A DNA stretch of 32,418 bases, from assembly GCF_900128515.1 (NCBI RefSeq), contig NZ_FQTP01000011.1:1-32418 (forward strand), given 5' to 3'. Numbering within the stretch: position 1 is the first letter of the stretch; each line of letters opens with the position of its first letter. Shown piece after piece: positions 31,025 to 32,418 of this stretch. Position numbers and translations under genes: made by a program. Below the pieces are notes generated by a model. It made no database searches and was not told the origin of the DNA. It saw nothing but the letters and a program-made list of their open reading frames with translations. The DNA comes from Bathymodiolus heckerae thiotrophic gill symbiont (lineage in GTDB: Bacteria > Pseudomonadota > Gammaproteobacteria > PS1 > Pseudothioglobaceae).

Positions 31025-32418
31025 ATGTTTGATAATTTAACTGATCGCCTATCTAATAGTTTTAAAGCCTTGCAAGGAAAAAGTAAGCTTTCCGAATCTA
31101 ATATTAAGGAAGCTATTCGCGAGGTTCGACGTGCCTTATTAGAGGCGGATGTCGCACTTGAAGTTATCAAGGCTTTTTTAGATCGTGTACAAGAAAAAGC
31201 ACTTGGACTTAAAGTTGGCGAAGGTCTTAACCCTTCACAAGCATTTATCAAGCTAGTTGAAACCGAGCTAACTGATATTATCGGTGGTGAGAATAAAACC
31301 CTAGATCTTAAAACTCAAGCCCCTGCAGTAGTGATGGTAGCGGGTTTGCAAGGTGCAGGTAAAACAACTTCAATTGCCAAGCTAGCATTATATTTAAGAG
31401 AGCGTGAAAATAAGAAAGTCTTGGTGGTAAGTGCCGATGTATATCGACCGGCCGCTATTGCACAATTAGAAGTACTGGCTAAGCAAGTTGAGGTTGATTT
31501 TTTTGCATCAGATATCAGTCAAAAACCTGAAAAAATTGTTGCTGATGCAAAAAAATATGCGCAGCAAAAATTTCACGATGTACTGTTAGTTGACACCGCT
31601 GGTCGTCTTCATGTAGATGAAGAAATGATGAGTGAGATTCAAACACTACAGCAAAAAGTTAATCCAATTGAAACCTTGTTTGTTGTAGATTCTATGACAG
31701 GTCAGGATGCAGCGCATACTGCCAAAGCCTTTGCTGATGCATTGCCATTAACAGGTATTATTTTAACCAAAACAGATGGCGATGCACGAGGTGGTGCAGC
31801 ACTTTCTGTTCGCCATATTACTGGTAAACCAATTAAGTTTTTAGGTGTTGGTGAGAAGATTGATGCGCTAGAGCCGTTCCATCCAGATCGTGTGGTTTCA
31901 CGCCTACTTGGTATGGGCGATGTCTTGTCTTTAGTGGAAGAAATCTCTAGAAAAGTTGACCATAAAAAAGCTGAAAAATCGGTTAAAAAAATGGCCAAAG
32001 GTCAGTTTGATTTAGATGATATGCGTGATCAGTTGTTGCAAATGGAGCAAATGGGTGGCATGGCAGCATTGATGGACAAGATGCCAGGCATGGGTCAAAT
32101 CCCACAAAGTGTTAAAAATCAAATGATGGGTGGTGTTGATACTAAACGTATGGTGGCTATTATCAATTCAATGACGCCAAAAGAGCGATCTCATACCAAA
32201 CTAATTAAAGGCTCTCGAAAAAATCGTATTGCCAATGGTTCTGGAACTTCACCACAAGATGTTAATAAGTTACTTAAACAATTTGAAAAAATGCAGAAAC
32301 AAATGAAAAAAATGAGTGGCGGTAAGATGCAAAAAATGATGGCTAAAATGGCAGGGTTGCAAGGTGGAGATATGCCAGCTGGAATGCCTGATATGTCAAA
32401 AATGAAACTACCTGGCAT
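31025..32418 (+). CDS. ffh: Signal recognition particle protein Ffh (3' end cut by window)
   Basis: GTPase and signal-sequence-binding subunit of the signal recognition particle, which targets membrane proteins to FtsY. The frame from ATG 31025 is open to the last base (about 464 codons) and so is incomplete, though nearly full length (E. coli 453). N-domain: MFDNLTDRLSNSFKALQGK. G1 is GLQGAGKTT, followed by DVYRPAAI, DTAGRLH and TKTDGDARGGA. The C-terminal M domain has GMGDVLSL, MPGMGQ and the methionine-rich end MQKMMAKMAG. It follows ypjD divergently; the only stop expected lies just beyond the window. Confidence 0.97.
   Translation, partial: MFDNLTDRLSNSFKALQGKSKLSESNIKEAIREVRRALLEADVALEVIKAFLDRVQEKALGLKVGEGLNPSQAFIKLVETELTDIIGGENKTLDLKTQAPAVVMVAGLQGAGKTTSIAKLALYLRERENKKVLVVSADVYRPAAIAQLEVLAKQVEVDFFASDISQKPEKIVADAKKYAQQKFHDVLLVDTAGRLHVDEEMMSEIQTLQQKVNPIETLFVVDSMTGQDAAHTAKAFADALPLTGIILTKTDGDARGGAALSVRHITGKPIKFLGVGEKIDALEPFHPDRVVSRLLGMGDVLSLVEEISRKVDHKKAEKSVKKMAKGQFDLDDMRDQLLQMEQMGGMAALMDKMPGMGQIPQSVKNQMMGGVDTKRMVAIINSMTPKERSHTKLIKGSRKNRIANGSGTSPQDVNKLLKQFEKMQKQMKKMSGGKMQKMMAKMAGLQGGDMPAGMPDMSKMKLPG

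Noticed and set aside
1-32418. Insertion sequences, prophage or integrative elements
   Set aside because: No transposase, integrase or phage gene, and no direct or inverted terminal repeats were seen. Gene content is core throughout, and the tRNA-Arg is not followed by an integrase or a repeated tRNA 3' end.

Overview
The window is a dense, AT-rich stretch of bacterial chromosome, almost entirely single-copy housekeeping genes with short intergenic gaps and many start/stop overlaps. Gene content and protein style (rnc-era-recO-pdxJ-acpS, serC-pheA-hisC-tyrA-aroA, ypjD next to ffh, ubiG, a two-domain MsrA/MsrB) point to a Gammaproteobacterium. A DsrC/TusE-family protein lacking both cysteines, a BigR/SqrR-like ArsR regulator and a cobalamin-salvage operon suggest a marine sulfur oxidiser of the SUP05/Thioglobus type. 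That taxonomic placement is inference from protein flavour and composition; no rRNA is present to confirm it.

Layout. 1-3350: radA, a three-domain MsrA-thioredoxin-MsrB fusion and a small secreted protein of unknown function. 3407-7234, minus strand: a vitamin B12 salvage operon transcribed btuB > DUF71 ATPase > btuM > cobO, headed by a compact cobalamin riboswitch with a Shine-Dalgarno-sequestering hairpin. 7340-12757: serC-pheA-hisC-tyrA-aroA, a tightly coupled aromatic/serine amino-acid operon ending in a strong hairpin terminator shared with the convergent cysteine-less DsrC-like gene. 13194-17061: lepB, then minus-strand ctpA-parA-parB. 17164-20252: an MlaC-like periplasmic protein, a small ArsR-type regulator, tRNA-Arg(CCG), lgt, thyA (an unusual ThyA variant) and yjdM. 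20289-22061, minus strand: a tandem-thioredoxin periplasmic protein and an orphan Cas6/Cmx6-type protein with no CRISPR array or other cas gene in the window. 22100-26444: rnc-era-(DUF457 membrane hydrolase)-recO-pdxJ-acpS. 26441-28270, minus strand: a small secreted protein, a C-terminally truncated ubiG and two tandem Bcp/PrxQ peroxiredoxins. 28316-end: lepA, ypjD (minus strand) and ffh, which is cut by the window end.

How it fits together. The B12 operon covers outer-membrane uptake (BtuB), inner-membrane passage (BtuM, a solitary ECF-type S component with a conserved-position cysteine), adenosylation (CobO) and an ATP-dependent step predicted for the DUF71-B12 group. No de novo corrin genes are seen here, so the cell looks set up to scavenge. 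Thiol/persulfide chemistry recurs: MsrA-Trx-MsrB, tandem Trx, two Bcp proteins, an ArsR regulator with cysteine spacing like the persulfide sensors BigR/SqrR, and the DsrC-like protein.

The best candidates for something undescribed are the orphan Cas6-family protein sitting divergently beside RNase III and downstream-linked to a thioredoxin, the compact riboswitch with its expression platform, a possible AUA start codon in the B12 operon, and the truncated UbiG. No gene-free stretch longer than 300 bases exists. The longest gap, 7056-7339, holds the riboswitch and its promoter. Everything was read by eye; no database search or folding calculation was run.
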